Below are positions 24,050-35,922 of a stretch of DNA of 64,000 bases, one piece after another. Numbering within the stretch: position 1 is the first letter of the stretch; each line of letters begins with the position of its first letter. Under the pieces are notes generated by a model that worked only from the letters and a program-made list of their open reading frames with translations, made no database searches and had not been told where the DNA came from. Source of the stretch: Gnetum montanum (lineage: Eukaryota; Streptophyta; Gnetopsida; Gnetales; Gnetaceae); the NCBI GenBank assembly GCA_015680685.1, contig MNCI01009457.1:2303-66302 (forward strand), written 5' to 3'. Both the position numbers and the translations under genes were made by a program.

Positions 24050-26378
24050 GCTAGTGGCAGTTGAGTTAAGGGTAGAGGTATAGGAATAGAAGGATGAGGA
24101 GGATAAAATGAAAATGAGGACTCCCTCTTGAATACTAAGCTTTTTAGTATTCAAGAGGGTGGTAGTAATGTTGGAAAGATGTGTGACTGGAAGAGTCATG
24201 CAGAGAAATTGGTTGCTAAACATAGTACCCTTATAGATATGGCTATCAATAAGGGTACTACTACCTTGGTGGTGGTATCCCTCACCACTATGGATGTTAC
24301 CACTACTGGTACAACTCATGAGGTTGGGGTGGAGTTCCACTCAGATAGTAGTCTTGTTGTTGGTGGAACTACCTATAGTTTCCTTGAAGATAAGGCAATC
24401 TCTCTAGTTCTTGCTTTCTTGCTAATCTAGGATTCAGTGTGTACATCCTAGACTCCTATAAGTGTGATACAATGGGGCAACATTCCTTAGGATGCTCATA
24501 GTGGCAGATGTCACATCCACAATCATCCTCTGTCTCAAATTTCACAACCTTTTTAACAATAGCAATTTTACCATTACCTCTTTTATGGGCACATTCAGCT
24601 TTCTTGATTCTCCTTTGGTCATGATCACTACATTGCTCTTTTGACTCTTTACCAATTTCAAGGGTTGTTTGGAATTTTTCATCTAGATAATCTCATATTT
24701 TTTCTACCTTGGCCAATATTTTAGAAATATATTTTTGTATCGGCAAGGTCTTATGTTACACCACTTCATCAAGTGGTGACTCCTCCTTGTTGTCACAAAA
24801 CCAAACCTCTCTTTTGCAAATGGAAGGGTCCTAGTTGTACTCTTCTACACTTTTCCTTTTTCTCAACTTGCCTTTTTCTTTGGCCACCTACTCAATTAGC
24901 CTTTGGAACTGATGGGCCCTTAGTTTTAAAATTCTCCCATGGGCATAGATCCCAAGAGTTCCCCTTGTTTCTATTCTATGCCCATCTATGATATGGCAAA
25001 GTTGCTTCCTTTAAGAAAATCCATGGCCTGGGCACCTATGCAATAGAGAGTAATACCTACTCATGGCCACATCCAAGAATTTAAGTATTCCTTATCTCCA
25101 TCCTTGGATCTACTTCCTTAGATTAGACACTCAAGAGTACATTTAATACTTGTCATTAAAGAGTTTAAGCATCATAATTCATCATCTGATTGATTCTGGT
25201 TCTAAGGACCAATACCAACTTTTAGCCTTCTTGATGAGTGTCCTTGGGAACAGTTTGAATTTTTGCCATTCATTTTCTATGTTCTATAAGGCATAGACAT
25301 CATGAAAGGCTTGAAGATGATTATGTTAATCATAATTTTATTCCCCTTAAAACTTGGGGATAATGTCCATGTCCAACTATTTGATTCGACTATCTTTCAC
25401 ATGCCTTGTTGGAATTCTCATAGCCTTTGCAATGTTCAACATATTTCTAGTTGCAAAAAAAGGCTTATCATAGTCATAGCCCTTGTGATGGCCATGATGC
25501 CTATGATGTCCTATGTTATCCCTTTGTTCATGGTGATGATGGACTTTTCTTAATTGCCAACATCCCTGGTCTCTACTATTCCAATGAAGCCTGAGATCAT
25601 CTTTATCCCATCGATCATCTCCATCATGGTCTCATCCTCTATGACTTCTATCAAAGTTGGAGTATGAAGAAGTTGAAGATGTTGAAGGTGGAAAGGAAGG
25701 AGAGCCAGCACCAACACAGTGCCTACTATTCCCTCTCCTTTAGTCATGGCAAGGATCATCATGTTTGTCTCTATCATGATGCTTGTCATGGTTTCTGTCT
25801 TGACTTCCTCCTTTGGAGCCCCCATGGTCATGGGATCCATTCTTTCCTAAACTAAGATTATTTACAGTGGACTGTAAATTCTTATTAGGACCTCCTTAAT
25901 CAAATAAGAATCAAGGAGAGTTAGTGTTTTGATAATATCTAGAGAAGAGATCCTCACCTTCCTTCTAGCCTAGCAGGAATAAAGGGTTTGTGAATGGTTT
26001 CCCTTTTGATGCCTCATAGTTAATCTCCTATTGCTGATCTTTCTTTTGTTGTGCCTTCGTGGGATGATAATCCCAATAGTCATGGTCCTACACAACGTAC
26101 TTAGCATTGAGTCCTATGATGCCTAGTTTCATGAGAGTTTAGAGCAGCATCGTAGGTATTGATTGATCGAGCAACAATATAATGTTGCCCTCCATGTCCC
26201 TCCACCATAGTTGTTCATCCTAGTGCAGGATGAAGGTGATGTCTAGACCATACTTATTAGGATGAGTATAAACCACTTTGTATTACTATGGTATAAGTGG
26301 TTTTAAGCCTTGATGCCTTTGTTGATTGGATCCACCTTCATATGGCGGTAGAGAATCTCCCTTGTGAGAAGAAGCCAT
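24050..26378 (-). pseudogene. Gypsy gag of the 12.8-kb element
   Basis: The start ATG (reverse complement at 26376-26378) opens MASSHKGDSLPPYEGG. It is followed by the conserved N-terminal block (DEQLWWRDMEGNI), a Ser/His/Asp-rich region (25550-25850), then the gag core (ENEWQKFKLFPRTL, SWYWSLEPESIR) at 24970-25310. The zinc-knuckle-like CDICHYEHPKECCP is at 24480-24520. Many stops interrupt it. Gag would form the particle that packages the RNA. The knuckle spacing (C-x2-C-x3-H) is shared with the other gags in this window. Confidence 0.8.
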
Positions 26379-26410
26379 ACTAGATCGAAAGAAGAATAAT
26401 GTGCTTTTGT

Positions 26411-26430
26411 TATTATTATTATTATTCTTA
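26411..26430. repeat. (TTA)n microsatellite in the leader
   Basis: Five to six TTA repeats lie in the gag leader. The equivalent tract is also present at 63895-63910, showing it is part of the family's leader sequence. Confidence 0.75.
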
Positions 26431-26509
26431 ATGATGTTAACTTTAGGATTCGTTACAATGTTGTTATATAATTTCACTAACTCTTAGGTCACACATGTAG
26501 CTAACTAAA

Positions 26510-26528
26510 GTCCCCAACAATGGTGCTA
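26510..26528 (-). promoter_or_regulatory. tRNA-Asp-type primer binding site
   Basis: On the minus strand one base after the LTR end comes TAGCACCATTGTTGGGGAC. The plant tRNA-Asp-complementary PBS known from Athila/Tat elements is TGGCGCCGTTGCCGGGGA. All differences are G-to-A or C-to-T transitions. Confidence 0.8.
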
Positions 26529-26529
26529 A

Positions 26530-27378
26530 TGATAAGCAACGAGTAATACCTATGCTTGACCATACGAATCACTAATGTTCACTAAGTGATCTAATTAAAT
26601 TCCATAGACTTTAGCTCTCTAAGTACACTTTTCCTAAGCAGTGAATGTCAAGGACATGATTGTTGTCATCTTAGTTTCACTTGTGAAGTGCAAAGATATG
26701 ATTAAGTACAACTAAGGTATATGATTTTTATCATTTTATGTTTATCGTCTAATTCACCTAAATTCAAAAAATAAAGTAATTAAATGTTTAATTAATCCAA
26801 TAACTAATCAATGTTTAACTAATCCTAACATAAGCATCCATTCCCATCTATCATACGCATCTTGAAAAATTGTAATACTACTAAGTTACCAAGCATTAAG
26901 TGCTCATAGGATCACAAAGTGTTAAGTGTATGCTTGAGAAGGTCGTACTTATGTGCTTTAATTATCAAAAATTAATTAATTAATTAGATGCATTAAAGTA
27001 AAGTGCATGAGTAATAAATGCATGAAGTAAACATTAAGCTAAGTCCAAGTGCTACAAGGTTTATCAAGAAAGCTTGTCTTATTGCCATTTACATCAAAGT
27101 GCTTAGGTACATCAATGCTCAAATAAAAATCTGTATACTTTTTAACTCCAACTATGGGCACTTAAAAATATTCTAACTTTGGAAAGACAAAACTACAAGA
27201 TTTTAGCCAGCAACTAATAAATGGATGCTATAAATGCAACTGGTGTGTGCATTTATATAGGTGACACGCGACACTACATCGATGTGCTGATGCATCAAAC
27301 CTTATGTCGATGCGACTACGTCAATAGGATTACATCGACAAGATTCCATCAACACAATCTAAGGACATTGATTCATGA
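26530..27378 (-). mobile_element. 5' LTR of the 12.8-kb element
   Basis: 849 bp. The minus strand starts TCATGAATCA and ends GCTTATCA, immediately followed by the PBS. It is similar to 14605-15440 throughout, with scattered transitions and small indels. A TATA-like 'ctatataaatgcac' (reverse complement near 27247-27260) could be the promoter. Confidence 0.88.
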
Positions 27379-27383
27379 ATATA

Positions 27384-29040
27384 CATGAATTTAATGATTT
27401 GATTTTATTAAATATGGATATTCTATTGTATTAAGCATGTGCTTTGTTAAGTTGAAATCCATTTCTAAATTCCTTCTACCATGATTTGATTTTACTTGAT
27501 TTTTTGTAACAATATTAGTTTCTTTGAATTGCATTGCAAGTCTTGTTCGATGTAGTTCCTATATAGGAAACCATGGTAGCAAGTAAAATCAAAATATGTG
27601 ATGTTATGGTATTATGATTTTTGGAAGTGATTTTCAATACCTGAATTTCAGAAATTATTGTTAATGATGCTATTATAGGGGTGTCTTGAATCTTTATTAT
27701 TGCAACGATTTCTTCCTTTATTGTTTCATCCATATTTGATGCATCTATTCCAAATGTTTCAAGAAGCTTATCTATGTTCTGTTGGAGTGAAATTGAATTG
27801 AATATTGAGCTTTTTTCAAAAAAAAATTGAAATAAAATATTTTTAGTAGTTTATAAAACATTACCTAATTGATAATATCTTCATAGTTGATATTTTGATA
27901 ATTTGTACTTGATGCCATTACATTATCAAGTACTATAGTTGTTGAAGTATGTTGTTCCTATATTTTCAAAATCAAAGAAAATTTAAAAATAGAATTTAGA
28001 GAAGGAAAATAGAAAAATAATGTGTATAGAGCCTCATATTTTTTTTACTTGATTAGTTGTGATTAGAGTATAATGTATCTGAAATTTAAAAATGAAAAAA
28101 TTTTACCAATATATATATATATATAAAAAATTAGCATATAATATGTGCATATCATATTTTCTTTTGTACTTGATTAATGATTAGTGTTGTGTGATGTAGT
28201 TGCTATTGATTCATAGTTTTATATAAAATTTCCAAATTTTCAATTCAGTATTTCATGAACTAATGACTCTCAATTATTGCACAAGTTTTCTTCAATAAAT
28301 TCTAAATTTTGTAAACAGATAAACCTTTCCATGTTATTTGTATATTCCATCATAAATAGTTCACAATCATAATTATTATTTTGCATCAATATATTTGTGA
28401 CCTTTGCTAGAGTCCAATCCTTAACATTGAAATTTCTACTACATATTACTTCATGATTGTATCAATAGCAATTTTTGAATATTTTGTATAAAGATAGAGA
28501 CTATCATTTCGAGTGATGGTAAGGTGTTCATTTCTTAATAACTGATCTTATTTTGTTGGAAAATGATGATGACAAAGACTATCCATATGCAAAATCAACT
28601 TTCTCACAAAACATACTATAGTTAAGCACTAATGATTTGCTTCTCTATTTATTGATGGAAAGAATATAAACTTTGTTGATGAAAATGTTTTTGTTATAAA
28701 GTAGTAGTATAGATCCAACCTAATTTTACTATACCAATAACAACATAATATCCAAAACCTCCAAACAAATTGTTGAATTGAACAAATAACTTATGAAAAA
28801 AAAAATAACACTATAATATACACCCCTTATAAAAATACAAATATAATACTCACACTCTATAAACAAATTACTACAAAGAAAATTAAAACTATTTTGCTAA
28901 CCTCTGTCTACTCAGCCTTCTTCTAAAACTGTACATTCTATACCAATTCTCTCTTCCTACATAATAACTTTGTAAATCTCTAATAAAGAAGACTAACTTC
29001 TAAATGATTTAAAAATAAATATAGAGAGACAAAAAAAATT
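27384..29040. other. AT-rich sequence, no gene recognised; (AT)n at 28109-28125
   Basis: It contains no open frame with family resemblance. A short AT microsatellite lies at 28109-28125. It forms the unduplicated left flank of the tandem duplication that begins at 29041. Confidence 0.5.
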
Positions 29041-30009
29041 ACACAAGGAAACTAGCAAGAATAAATAAAAATTTCTACAATAAACCAATATATTCAACAA
29101 TTGCCAAATGAAAGACTAAGATAACATGAATAAAGATACTATAAATAAATAACAAAAACAATTTCAAAGAAGAGGTAGATGAGTAGATGAGAAGCATGGA
29201 AAAAAAATAGAAATAGAAAAGAAGAGATGCTTCCTATGAGAGCATTAACTACATTGAACTAGATTATATATATTTTATATATAAGATGGCCAAGAGCATA
29301 TGGCCTGTAAAAGTCCACTAAGGTTTTACTTTTCAACCATCCATTAAATTCATTAAGGATGATTGACAATACATTTCCTTTTCTCTAAAGTAGATGTCAC
29401 CTTAAGGATCTTTGACAAGACAATATTACCATCACTATAAATAACACCATATTTTGCTTCCCATCTTCTATTTGAGAGTAGATGTCACCTTAAGGATATT
29501 TGATGAGACCATACTGCCACCACTACAAACAATACCATCTTCTACTCCCCATTCTCTATTTGAGACTCCTACTCTTAACTGAAAATTTTTGAATACTGAA
29601 CTAACAGTTCTAAGAGTAGAATTTGATAATATATTCAAATGTTCCCAATTTATTTTGATACTATTCATCATCACCTACTTCATTTTTCTCTCAGTTTGGT
29701 TCAAAAATTTTACTTTCAATATTATTGATAAAAAAATTTTGTTTGTTCTACTCTATGACTTTATGATAGCTATAATAAGATTACAATATTTTGTCATCTT
29801 CTTTTCTAAACTATTCCTTTGTTTTTCCAAATAAGTAGTATAATAATAATTATGTCTAATAATAATCTATCCACCTTTTTTATTTGGATTTTTCACCAAT
29901 TGAAATATTGGAAAAACTCTAATGATCTTGTTCTTTGGTCTTTTCTTCCACTTTGTATAACCTTATTTTTGTTTGATTTTGTTGTAAAATTTTACTACTT
30001 TGTATAAGC

Positions 30010-30290
30010 TTCTTCTTGGTGTTAACCTAGTGGTAAGGCTCTTGATTTGAAAGCTCCAAGGCATGTATTCAATTCAAGTGGAAAATTCTAAGTTATAAAA
30101 TTGTAATTGAACTTTATAACTTGGTATGATTTGTTTTGTATATTCCCAATGGTGCTTGGTTAATTTGTAGAGTCTATCTTTATTTTTCATGAAAATGCAA
30201 TATCTATCCAATAGATCATATGGGTCTTCACATGTAATAAAGCTTCATTTTATTTCATTTCATGAATAAAGATTCTCCATATTCCTTTTA
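30010..30290 (+). mobile_element. tRNA-derived SINE-like unit, copy A
   Basis: The segment begins with a tRNA-like head. Its box A-like stretch is 'taacctagtggt', followed by aaggctcttgatttgaaag and a degenerate box B (gtattcaattc). A tail with 'gtaataaagcttcatttt' follows. A second copy lies at 40261-40530 in the duplicated unit, and pieces lie inverted at 44480-44760. Dispersed copies plus a Pol III-like head suggest a SINE; ends and target duplications were not resolved. Confidence 0.45.
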
Positions 30291-30321
30291 CTATACATTT
30301 TCATTATTGCTAAATAATTTT

Positions 30322-30668
30322 NNNNNNNNNNNNNNNNNNNNNNNNNNNNNNNNNNNNNNNNNNNNNNNNNNNNNNNNNNNNNNNNNNNNNNNNNNNNNNN
30401 NNNNNNNNNNNNNNNNNNNNNNNNNNNNNNNNNNNNNNNNNNNNNNNNNNNNNNNNNNNNNNNNNNNNNNNNNNNNNNNNNNNNNNNNNNNNNNNNNNNN
30501 NNNNNNNNNNNNNNNNNNNNNNNNNNNNNNNNNNNNNNNNNNNNNNNNNNNNNNNNNNNNNNNNNNNNNNNNNNNNNNNNNNNNNNNNNNNNNNNNNNNN
30601 NNNNNNNNNNNNNNNNNNNNNNNNNNNNNNNNNNNNNNNNNNNNNNNNNNNNNNNNNNNNNNNNNNNN
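30322..30668. other. Assembly gap (347 N)
   Basis: This is unsequenced. The matching interval in copy 2 of the duplication (40575-41219) is about 645 bp, so the gap size is probably an estimate. Confidence 0.98.
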
Positions 30669-30808
30669 CTTGTTTGATTTTTTTGTAAAATTTTGCTACT
30701 TCATAATATATAAACAAAGATTCTCCGTATTAAGTTTGCTTTTGTTCTCCATTTTTATGGCTATTGAATAATTTTTGTTATAAAATTTTGTTGCCTCATA
30801 ATATATAA

Positions 30809-30962
30809 ACACAAGGAAACTAGTAGGAATAAATAAAAATATCTACAATAAACCAATATATTCAAAAATTGCCAAATGAAAGACTAAGATAACATGAACA
30901 AAGATACTATAAATAAATAACAAAAACAATCTCGAAGAAGAGGTAGATGAATAGATGAGAAG
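30809..30962. repeat. Tandem duplication, copy 2, left part
   Basis: This matches 29041-29194. It ends at the 5' LTR of the 8.5-kb element and resumes at 39447 after the insertion. Confidence 0.85.
30958..30962. repeat. Target-site duplication AGAAG (left)
   Basis: AGAAG directly precedes the 5' LTR, and the same five bases follow the 3' LTR at 39447-39451. Confidence 0.92.
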
Positions 30963-31836
30963 TGATGAATTGTGATTCATCTAGTTGCGATATCAGATCC
31001 ACGATATCACATCCAACAATGATATCCAGTACACAATATCATGACTCTTGTGTGAGCCTATAAATACACATGTAGGGACATGAGAGGATGAGTCTTTTGG
31101 TTAGTTTGTAGTGAGTCAATTTAGTGTTAGATTAGAGTCTTTTTATCATTTTTTCCTCTCAACCCTCTCTCCTAGTGCATGCCCACAGTGTGGTGATTGT
31201 AATTGTACGACATCATTTATTCGAGTGTGACGTACTTGGACACGCATATGACCAAAAATAAAGATTGAGATTACGTCATCATTGTAGCATTCACTTAGTT
31301 TAATTATTTAGTTATTATTGTTATTTATTTCTTTAATAGTTAATATCTCTTCACCCTAAACTCCTCAAATGTGGAATGAGTACGACTTAAACATGAGCAT
31401 TCAAGTGTGACTACTTGGTAACCTAGTAGTGTACCTAGGATCTGTGCTTGGTAATCCCATTGGTAGTCATTCACATGGTCCAACATGTGTATGAATGATT
31501 AAGGAATGGATGCTCATTACACTTAAGCTAGCTTCGGCTCTCTCTCCCTATCTCCTCTTAGTATAGCTCTCTCTTTCCCTTTTCCTCCTAGCTTAGCTAA
31601 GATTACTTTCCATCACCTTCAGGAGTAGCATTAGTTTAGGAACACATTATACAACTCACTCTAGACTAAACCATATGTGACAAAGCAAATACTAGTCCAG
31701 GTGGGAAGACAGCGAACTGTGATCAACAAGTAACTATCTAGATAACACAACTAGCTCATCTGCGGAGTTCAACTGGATCGTGCCTGAAACTCTCATATTC
31801 ATATGGTTGAGTGTAGGGGTACCTCTCCACTCATCA
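30963..31836 (+). mobile_element. 5' LTR, 874 bp
   Basis: It starts TGATGAATTG and ends CCACTCATCA. GATATC motifs at 30989, 31003 and 31021 and a variant at 31035 lie upstream of TATAAATA at 31059-31066. Long similarity to 38544-39446 and 11245-12050. Confidence 0.93.
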
Positions 31837-31837
31837 T

Positions 31838-31856
31838 TGGTGTTGTTGCTGGGGAC
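31838..31856 (+). promoter_or_regulatory. tRNA-Asp-type primer binding site
   Basis: TGGTGTTGTTGCTGGGGAC lies one base after the LTR. Compared with the known TGGCGCCGTTGCCGGGGA form every change is C-to-T. Confidence 0.85.
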
Positions 31857-31968
31857 AGTGCTAGTTATCTAGATTAGTTATGTCATACAAGATCGCTATA
31901 ACAAAGTATTAATGATACATCTTTTAGGAAGAAATAATTGTAATTAAATCACACACAAATTAACAACC

Positions 31969-33957
31969 ATGTCTCTCTCACAAGACTATGATAATGCAAC
32001 AACTAGTAAGGCAATTTATTGGAGAACCAACAAATTATACGATGAAGAAGACGAATTTTGGAGTACCTAGTCTGATGTAGGGGTTTCCTATAAACATAAA
32101 TGAAGATAACATCATCCCAACTCACAAATGCACAACATACCTAGTGATGATGAACCCCTACTGATCACTACAAGCCTAATGCAAATAGAAGAGGCCATTC
32201 GAAGATCCTACCGACATTGTAAGAAAAGCCATCTATACAAGCTTGATTTAAACAACTTTTCCAAGTTTTCAGGAGGCTACAATTTAGATCCACAACAACA
32301 TTTACAAGTCTTCCATGATGCATGTGTGTGGAAAAACATTAATAATGGATGGCAAAAACTTAAGCTCTTTCCTACAACACTCGTTGGCCAAGAAAAAGTA
32401 TGGTATAGGTCTTTAAAACCAAAATCAATCTGACGTTGGCCAACAATGGTAGAGCTCTTCAACGAAAGATATCAAACTTATGCAAGAGTGTCAGCCTTGA
32501 GGAAACAAATCTAAGAGTGGAAACAAGAACAACATGAACCCTTGGACATGGCCTTAGAACGATATTATGCATTGTTAAATAACTGCCCAGGCCATGAGTT
32601 CTCTGAGGAAAGGCTAATGTACCACATTATTGATGGGCTTTATAATGAAACAAGGGAGACCCTAGGGATGTATGCCTGAGGATAACTATATGAGCTACAA
32701 ACCCATCAACTCCAAGAGTTTATTAAATGGGTAGCAAAAGAAGAAGGAGAAATGGCTAGATGGGAGAGTGTTGAAAAATTTCAACGGGACCAAAATCTTA
32801 CATCAACAAAGGTCCATAATCTAAAAGAGGAGAAATCAACTCACCTTAAGGAGGCAGAACCATCTTTGCCAATACTTCAATCATTGGATGAAATTGAGGC
32901 AAAGATCAATAAGATGATGGAATGGATGCATAAAAAATGTGGAGAATATGTCAACATTATTGGAGATAGAATCATGACAAACCAAGAAGCAAGATGAAAC
33001 AACTTTAGACAATTGGAAAGAAGGGTAAAAGAGAATAAGAACTTAACTGTCAATCATACGTATTAATGTAATGTTTGCCTATACGATCATCCCAAGGGCC
33101 AATGCCCAATCTTTTCACATTCGCATGAGCATTGGGGAAGAGTGTCGCACCCAGAGTTCGTATAGAGATACTGTGTTCAATCAGAGTGGCAACAATACTA
33201 GTCATGGGGGAGACCACCCTCGAATTGGGTACACCCTTCATATCATCCAAACCCAAGTGCCTATCAAGTTCAACATCTTGTTTCCCCAACTAGTTCAACA
33301 TACTCTATCTCACCATATTATTATCATTCTCCTTAATACCATCAACCCATATCCTTTCCAATAGGACCACCACCTTGGATACCTTACACTTCTCCTCAGT
33401 TTCAACATTCTCATCCTTTATCTCCTTCTACATCACCACTAGTTTTTCTTGAGGGGTTTGCATCATAGTATCAACCCACAAGTTTTACTTGTGCTTCTAC
33501 TATCAATAGTAGTGGGAATCCTCCACAACATCATAGGCGTCCCTTCTTTAGACATGACCATAGAAAGGGACACCATAGTTCAGAAACCACTGCATCCACC
33601 AACTTAGGACAAGTCCAACACTATGGTGCATCTTCCTGTTCGAACCTAATGCCTCATGTTACCTTATCAGTTAATACTCCAACAACCATGCAACTCAATG
33701 AATATAGCCACATGGGAAGACATGTTGATCCTTGCATACCATCTTATGGTCACAAGTACCATAGTGGGTCAACTCCTTATAAATTAACCACATCTTATAA
33801 CTTGCCCCACTATGTCAACTCTAATCAAGTGTGTGAAACCCAATGGAGTAAGTATGACCAGGTCTCAATATTTCCAACATGCAAGGATCCCAACCTTTCT
33901 TTTATTAATCCTAGCTATGCTCAACCATTTAGTTATGGGGGGTATCCTCCATTCTAA
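31969..33957 (+). pseudogene. Gypsy gag, decayed
   Basis: It opens with ATG at 31969 (MSLSQDYDNATTSKAIYW) and reads, with point stops, to 33957 (SYGGYPPF). The gag core spans 32200-32700, with NNGWQKLKLFPTTL, KVWYRSLKPKSI and YYALLNNCPGHEFSEERL. A charged, coiled-coil-like stretch follows (32750-33000), then the zinc-knuckle-like CNVCLYDHPKGQCP near 33065-33110. The C-terminal tail is Pro/Tyr/His/Ser-rich. Stops are mainly TGA and TAG at positions that need one transition from Trp, Arg or Gln. The protein would be the capsid that packages RNA. It is clearly homologous to the gags at 24050-26378, 56237-58500 and 61040-63387. Confidence 0.8.
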
Positions 33958-35922
33958 CAAGAAGGATTAATAAATATTTTTTCTTTTCTTTGAATTTTAC
34001 AATTTTTGTTTTCCAGTTTTTCATCTTTCAATTTGTTTTCTTATCTTTTCATTTATTGTTCCATATTTTTATCTTTTTATGAGTAATCTTATCTATGAAT
34101 AAAGCACTCATGTGACTCATTGGTTGAGGTGTTGTTCTATGATATCAAGTCTTGGGTGACTAATTATTTGAATGGAAAGCCCATAACATCCACTCACCCA
34201 TTCTGTTAATAAGGGGTTCTACCCTGAGTACAATGATATTGTTGATCATTAAAACTTAAAGTAACCTTGTGTTATTGTACCCAAAGTGAAGAAGGATGGA
34301 CCAAGCGAGAATGGCTAGGGTGTGACATCAAGGGGACTTGTGGATTCTTTATGGTGACATCTATGGGAGTTATCATGTAGGCTAGTTGTACGAAGATCCT
34401 TAAAGATCTAATGAATAATGGGAATAAGGGTAATCAAAGGCACTCAATCAAGGAAAAATAATGCTATTCTAGGGGGTTCCACTGGAAAGACATGCACCCA
34501 TGCTTGAAGGTAGGCAGCATTTGTGGATTAAACATTCAAAAAAAAACATGTGTGCTGCAAAGCAAAAATCACTCCTCCCTTGAACAAAACACCAAGTGAT
34601 CATACGCCTTGCTGTCATGGTGCTCTTATTGTTGTTTATCATTGGGATGAAACAATGTGATGTCACTGATTAGAGGAATGGATTTGGTCCTGATTTTTGA
34701 GTGATAGGTTAATGACACATTAATCATGTCTTACACTGAGAATTCATTGTGCCCTAAGTCAGTTGCCTCATGTCCTAATCTCTGTAATCCATTCTACGAT
34801 TCGCCTCACCTTACTGTTCGTGTAATTGTGACTTGTGACTTGGGTAGCATGGGGACCATACCTCATTACAGTGGTATCTACATGTGTGTGTGTTTTGTGG
34901 AATGGGTGTGGATTACATTTAACCCTTCTAGTGCTTACAGACATTTTAAGGTGTGGTTACGCAAGGGCATTATAGGTTGGAACCTACTTTGGGGAGGCCC
35001 GACTTGTGTAACCCTTGTAATTTGCACTTGTAACACATCTTCTACACACATCTTATACCCTCTAAGCATTACCAACATTATTCTTTCCCTTTTCATCCTT
35101 CCACTTCAAACATTCCTATGAGCTAACACATGTCCTTTTCCCCTCTACTCTTCATGATTTTCATTGTTAGATTTTATACCATTATACTCTTAGTGCCTTT
35201 AGAACTAGTTTGTATTACCTTGGACCCCTTTACATTGACCTAAATGTCCTCAATTTATACCTTGGAGTTTCAAGAAATTTTATAAAACTTTAAATTTGGT
35301 AAATTTTTCAAGTGCCCTATTTTTGATAGGTTGTGATATCGGGTCCCTGATATCGAGTCCGACGCAATATTGGGTCCCCGCAAGTAGTACACGATATTGC
35401 GTTCTTAAAAAATATATATACATGGACCCCCCATGCCTATCAACATCATTTGCAATTGTTCACGTGGGGGAAGTTTTTCATTTTCTTCTACGACTTTTGA
35501 TTGTGCATCTCTCATTTAGATAACCATAACTTGCTCACTGGTGCTCCGATTTTCATTCCGTCTAAACCTACTTGAACCCAAAGTGTTTAGCTTAGTCATG
35601 GGGGATGGGTACATGCTGAATTATGTATAAAGTTTTTGAAATTCATGATTTCCCAAAGGACACTATGAAGGGTAATTAGTTATAAAAATAATAATAAACA
35701 TGTGCCAAAAATAATTACATCTCCTTATCTATACCAGGAAACTAAACTCTGAAACCACCTAAGTAAAGTGGACCAAATATTAAAATCTTTTGGGGAAATT
35801 TCCACAAAAATTCCTAACTTTAAAATCAAATGAAATCAAAACACACTCATTAAGGCAAGAAGTAAGGTACAACTTAACTTTGGTAAGTAACCTTGCTAAT
35901 GATTGGCCCCGTGTGATTGTAG
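33958..35922 (+). other. Non-coding internal spacer where pol is expected
   Basis: No pol motif is visible in any frame. The 131-residue frame at 34726-35121 has no family resemblance. At 35325-35420 there is a U3-like array of GATATC/CAATATTG motifs followed by an AT stretch (aatatatata), similar to the LTR promoter region. Confidence 0.6.

Larger units (their letters stand above)
14605..27378 (-). mobile_element. Near-complete Ty3/gypsy (Athila/Tat-like) LTR retrotransposon, 12.8 kb
   Basis: On the minus strand the order is 5' LTR (26530-27378), PBS, gag, protease, RT, RNase H, integrase, long spacer, ORF2, PPT, 3' LTR (14605-15440). Both outer flanks are ATATA (14600-14604 and 27379-27383), consistent with a 5-bp target-site duplication. 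The 5' LTR then begins TCATGAATCA on the minus strand, one base different from the family start TGATGAATCA. All ORFs carry stops, so the element is inactive, but it is the only one in the window with recognisable RT, RNase H and integrase. Order of domains places it in Ty3/gypsy (RT before integrase); the extra 3' ORF and the tRNA-Asp PBS point to the Athila/Tat branch. Confidence 0.9.
29041..30808. repeat. Tandem duplication, copy 1 (contains 347-bp N gap)
   Basis: 29041 onward matches 30809-30962 and then 39447-41330 with roughly 90-95% identity. The two copies are adjacent and in the same orientation; the second is split by the 8.5-kb LTR element. Copy 1 shows the empty target site (agaag at 29190-29194). 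N run 30322-30668. Shared content: a conserved 68-residue minus-strand frame (29468-29674 and 39726-39932), a SINE-like unit, and 30669-30775 matching 41220-41330. Confidence 0.85.

Noticed and set aside
24128-24430. 100-residue plus-strand frame within the 12.8-kb element
   Set aside because: It lies opposite the gag C-terminal tail of the minus-strand element and shows no features of its own.
29468-29674. Conserved 68-residue frame (also at 39726-39932) as a real small gene
   Set aside because: Its conservation is explained by the recent tandem duplication of the whole region. No start context or homology supports it.
30262-30771. Open frames of 169 and 135 residues across the N run
   Set aside because: They are open only because the N bases give no stop codons.
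34726-35121. 131-residue plus-strand frame in the element interior
   Set aside because: It has no family resemblance, and composition is that of random AT-rich DNA. It is not in frame with gag or ORF2.
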